Below are positions 61,636 to 64,000 of a stretch of DNA of 64,000 nt, in pieces. The notes below the pieces were generated by a model that did not search any database, was not told where the DNA came from, and saw only the letters and a list, made by a program, of their open reading frames with translations. This stretch comes from Istiophorus platypterus (taxonomy: Eukaryota; Chordata; Actinopteri; Istiophoriformes; Istiophoridae): positions 15,580,001-15,644,000 of the forward strand of contig CM029114.1 of NCBI GenBank assembly GCA_016859345.1, read 5' to 3'. Both the position numbers and the translations under genes were made by a program. Each line of letters starts with the position of its first letter. Position 1 is the first letter of the stretch.

Positions 61636-61784
61636 TGTAGACTCTTTGTCTTGTTTTTTTGTGGGTCAAAGAATTATCCATCCTTATTATCCATTATCCC
61701 GCTTTTGTTTTGTTTTGCTTAGGAATAGAACCTGTATCTTTTGAATGATTGAAAAAATCTTCCTTTTGTCCTCTTTCTTCACAG

Positions 61785-61940
61785 AAAATGTATCACGAAA
61801 GGACACCGCTGATAACAAATGCAAAACAGACCTGAGCTCATACTGCCCCCCTGTCCAGCAACAGTACTTTAATGGTTGCAACTGCCCGCCCCAACCTACA
61901 TTACTGCCCTTGCAGACACAGCCTGATGATCACCGGTGCC
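61785..61940 (+). promoter_or_regulatory. 5' UTR part of the Kir gene exon, with upstream ATGs
   Basis: A strong acceptor (CTCTTTCTTCACAG, ending 61784) opens the exon. Upstream ATG 1 at 61788 begins a 16-codon frame ending in TGA at 61833-61835. Upstream ATG 2 at 61872 is in frame with the main start at 61941 and would add 23 residues. The main ATG has a near-ideal context (GCCATGG), so the upstream ones may tune translation. Confidence 0.55.
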
Positions 61941-64000
61941 ATGGGAGCGGTGCGGGTCAACCGGTGAGGGGATGGGAAATAAAAGTGTGTCAGTGGCCAC
62001 AGTGATTTTGGTGGTCTATATGCTATTGAAAGAATTGTTTATGATATTTCTGTTAATTATCACTTTGGAAAAAAATGTCCACACATGAATTACTCCTTTG
62101 ATCACAAAATAACAGCAGATATTACCTATTTCTGATGAGTCATCTTTTATGATTGCATTATACTTTTATTAATGTGAATAGATCATTAACGTGTGTTTTG
62201 TAGATCAGCTATGAGCTACTATTTAGAACAGTGTTTGGGTTGTAGGGTTGTGAAAGTTGCTAGACATTCTGTAGTACAGGAGGAAGAGTCTTGAATATAC
62301 CACTTGACCTCTAGTATTGGAACAACAACCCTGTCTTCTAAATGTATCACCAACTAAGGCGGATGCTGACTTTTTGTCTGGGATGTGCAGCTTTAGCCTT
62401 TTAGTCTTTAGTAAATATCATGTCTGTAACAATTTTGTGCATGTTTAAGGTCCCTTTTACAGGATTCTTGTTTTTAAATAAGTCAGGATGTTGGGTTAGT
62501 TAGCAAAATACAGTTGAGAAAATTGATAGTTGTCATTTCAGTTGGCAAGACTGAGTTTCCAACTACAAAATCTTACAAAATCTTTTTTGTTTGCATTCCA
62601 GATACAGCATCGTTTCTACAGATGAAGATGCCCTGAAGATCTCTAGTCTGGGCCTCCACAATGGCCACAGTCCTCTGACTCAGCAGACACTGTCAGGGGC
62701 CTGTATGCGGGGCGAGGAAGGAGGAGAAGGAGAGTGTCCAGGAAGTGACGAAGCAAGAGGGGCCTTGTCTCTCAGAGTAACAAATGAACCTATCGTCCAC
62801 AACACCTGCCGTGCTTCACCTACATGCCGTCTGGGCCTGGATCTAAGCACCGGCCGCCTGCGCAGTCGCTTTGTGAAGAAAAATGGCCAGTGCAACGTGG
62901 TGTTCAATAACATGGAGGATAAGCCACGACGATACCTGGCTGACATTTTCACCACCTGTGTGGACATACGCTGGCGCTACCTGCTACTTATCTTCACCAC
63001 CACCTTCCTTCTGTCTTGGCTGCTGTTTGGCCTGATCTTCTGGGGAGTGGCACTCGCACATGGGGACTTTGACTTTCACTTTCCTGTGAAGGACGGGGAT
63101 CCTCGGAGTACTGTAGAGGACGGAAAAGATGAATGGCGGCCATGCATTCTCCACATCCAGGGCTTCATTGGGGCATTCCTCTTCTCCATTGAGACCCAGA
63201 CTACCATTGGATATGGTTTCCGGTGTGTCACTGAGGAGTGCCCAGTCGCTGTGGTGACTGTGGTGGTGCAGTCCATCGTGGGCTGCATTATTGACTCCTT
63301 CATGATCGGTACTATCATGGCAAAGATGGTGCGGCCCAAGAAGCGGGCACAGACCTTGCTGTTCTCGCATCATGCTGTCATCGCACTGCGAGACGGCAAA
63401 CTGTGCCTCATGTGGCGTCTGGGGAATATGCGCAAGAGCCACATCGTTGAGGCACATGTTCGCGCTCAGCTCATTAAGCCGCATGTGACGGCGGAGGGCG
63501 AGTATCTCCCTTTGGAGCAAACAGACATTGATGTCGGCTATGACGATGGGCTGGATCGGCTGTTTCTGGTGTCACCACTGGTGGTGGTCCACGAGATCAA
63601 CAAGAACAGTCCCTTGTATAACCTGAGCCGCACCGACCTGCAGAAAGAGGACTTTGAGATCGTGGTGATCCTGGAGGGGATGGTGGAGGCCACAGCTATG
63701 ACAACTCAGGCCCGAACCTCCTACTTGGCCAAGGAGATCCTATGGGGCCACCGCTTTGAGCCTGTTGTCTTTGAGAAGGGCGACCGCTACCACGTGGACT
63801 ATTCCCGCTTCCACAAGACCTACGAAGTGCCATCTACACCTCACTGTAGTGCCAGGGACCTGAGCCATATGACGGGTTGTGGCCGACAGTCCTCATCCTC
63901 CAGTTCAATTTACTCCAGGTCTCCATCACCGTTCGCCCCAAGGGCGACCCGCCACCTACTGGGCCATCACTCACCTAGCGCTTTCTGCTACGAGAACGAG
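61941..64000 (+). CDS. kcnj4: Kir2-family inward-rectifier K+ channel, most like Kir2.3 (partial)
   Basis: Coding exon 1 is 61941-61963 (MGAVRVN plus two bases) and exon 2 runs from 62602 past the window edge. 474 residues are visible. The channel sets resting potential in muscle and neurons. YSIVSTDED is the Kir2 N-terminal signature. FVKKNGQCN starts at residue 98. TM1 is at about 126-150. The filter TIGYG is 201-205. Asp231 in TM2 is the rectification-controlling acidic residue for polyamine and Mg block. The cytoplasmic domain carries EILWGHRFEP and SRFHKTYEVP. Residues SHHAV, GEYLPL and EPVVFE favour Kir2.3; human KCNJ4 is also syntenic, but Kir2.4 is not excluded. Oddities are an about 75-residue N-terminal insert, a longer acidic turret (FHFPVKDGD...), and a Ser-rich insert before SAFCYENE. 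The PDZ-binding C-terminus lies outside the window. Confidence 0.9.

Larger units (their letters stand above)
58346..61784. other. Upstream region of the Kir gene
   Basis: I found no recognisable coding exon here. A promoter-like cluster sits at 60240-60330 (reverse CCAAT at 60265-60270, TATAAGG at 60290-60296, an E-box CAGCTG at about 60315). A TIR element occupies 61100-61635. The rest is AT-rich DNA without strong features. Confidence 0.45.

Noticed and set aside
62984..63520. Minus-strand 178-codon His/Met-rich frame
   Set aside because: It is antisense to the conserved Kir channel exon, whose plus-strand protein is clearly the real product.
1..64000. CRISPR arrays, prophage, operons or bacterial mobile systems
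   Set aside because: The window is spliced vertebrate DNA; the only regularly repeated sequences are microsatellites and transposon remnants.

Overview
The window looks like nuclear DNA of a ray-finned fish, most likely a percomorph. Genes are split by short introns with GT-AG borders. The myoglobin is of the 147-residue fish type. Intergenic DNA carries simple repeats, an L2-type LINE fragment and small non-autonomous DNA elements of kinds common in percomorphs. I assembled exons by hand from splice signals, reading phase and remembered vertebrate homologues; no search was run.

Layout. (1) 3156-7418, minus: SERHL/SERHL2-like serine hydrolase, 12 coding exons, 335 aa. (2) 10215-11760, plus: myoglobin with a TATA box, a non-coding first exon and three coding exons, 147 aa. 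(3) 15646-19536, minus: centromere protein M, 6 exons, 184 aa. (4) 21456-27919, minus: LUC7-like U1 snRNP splicing factor, 10 exons, about 428 aa, starting in a CpG-rich island. (5) 29356-30981, plus: SMDT1/EMRE, the essential subunit of the mitochondrial calcium uniporter, 2 coding exons, 99 aa. (6) 31635-45693, minus: TRIOBP-like F-actin organiser with a PH domain and C-terminal coiled coil, about 20 coding exons and about 1280 aa, plus an apparent alternative 5' end. (7) 45694-61784: largely gene-poor, with repeats. (8) 61785 to the window end, plus: Kir2-family inward-rectifier potassium channel, most like Kir2.3/KCNJ4, cut by the window edge before its stop codon.

SERHL2, MB, CENPM, SMDT1, TRIOBP and KCNJ4 all lie on human 22q12-q13, so most of this window is a compacted conserved-synteny block; the LUC7-like gene is the exception. 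The genes do not form one pathway. Myoglobin (oxygen), EMRE (mitochondrial calcium) and Kir2 (resting potential) are all relevant to muscle, but that is co-location, not evidence of co-regulation.

The points most worth a second look are: the reading-frame ambiguity in the Arg/Glu-rich exon of the LUC7-like gene; a second 5' end of triobp that splices in phase to its large Ser/Arg exon; a MITE with a perfect 10-bp target duplication 20 bp from a triobp splice donor; a 20-nt micro-exon in the serine hydrolase; and the coding intron after codon 8 of the Kir gene with an in-frame upstream ATG. I saw no wholly new multi-gene system.
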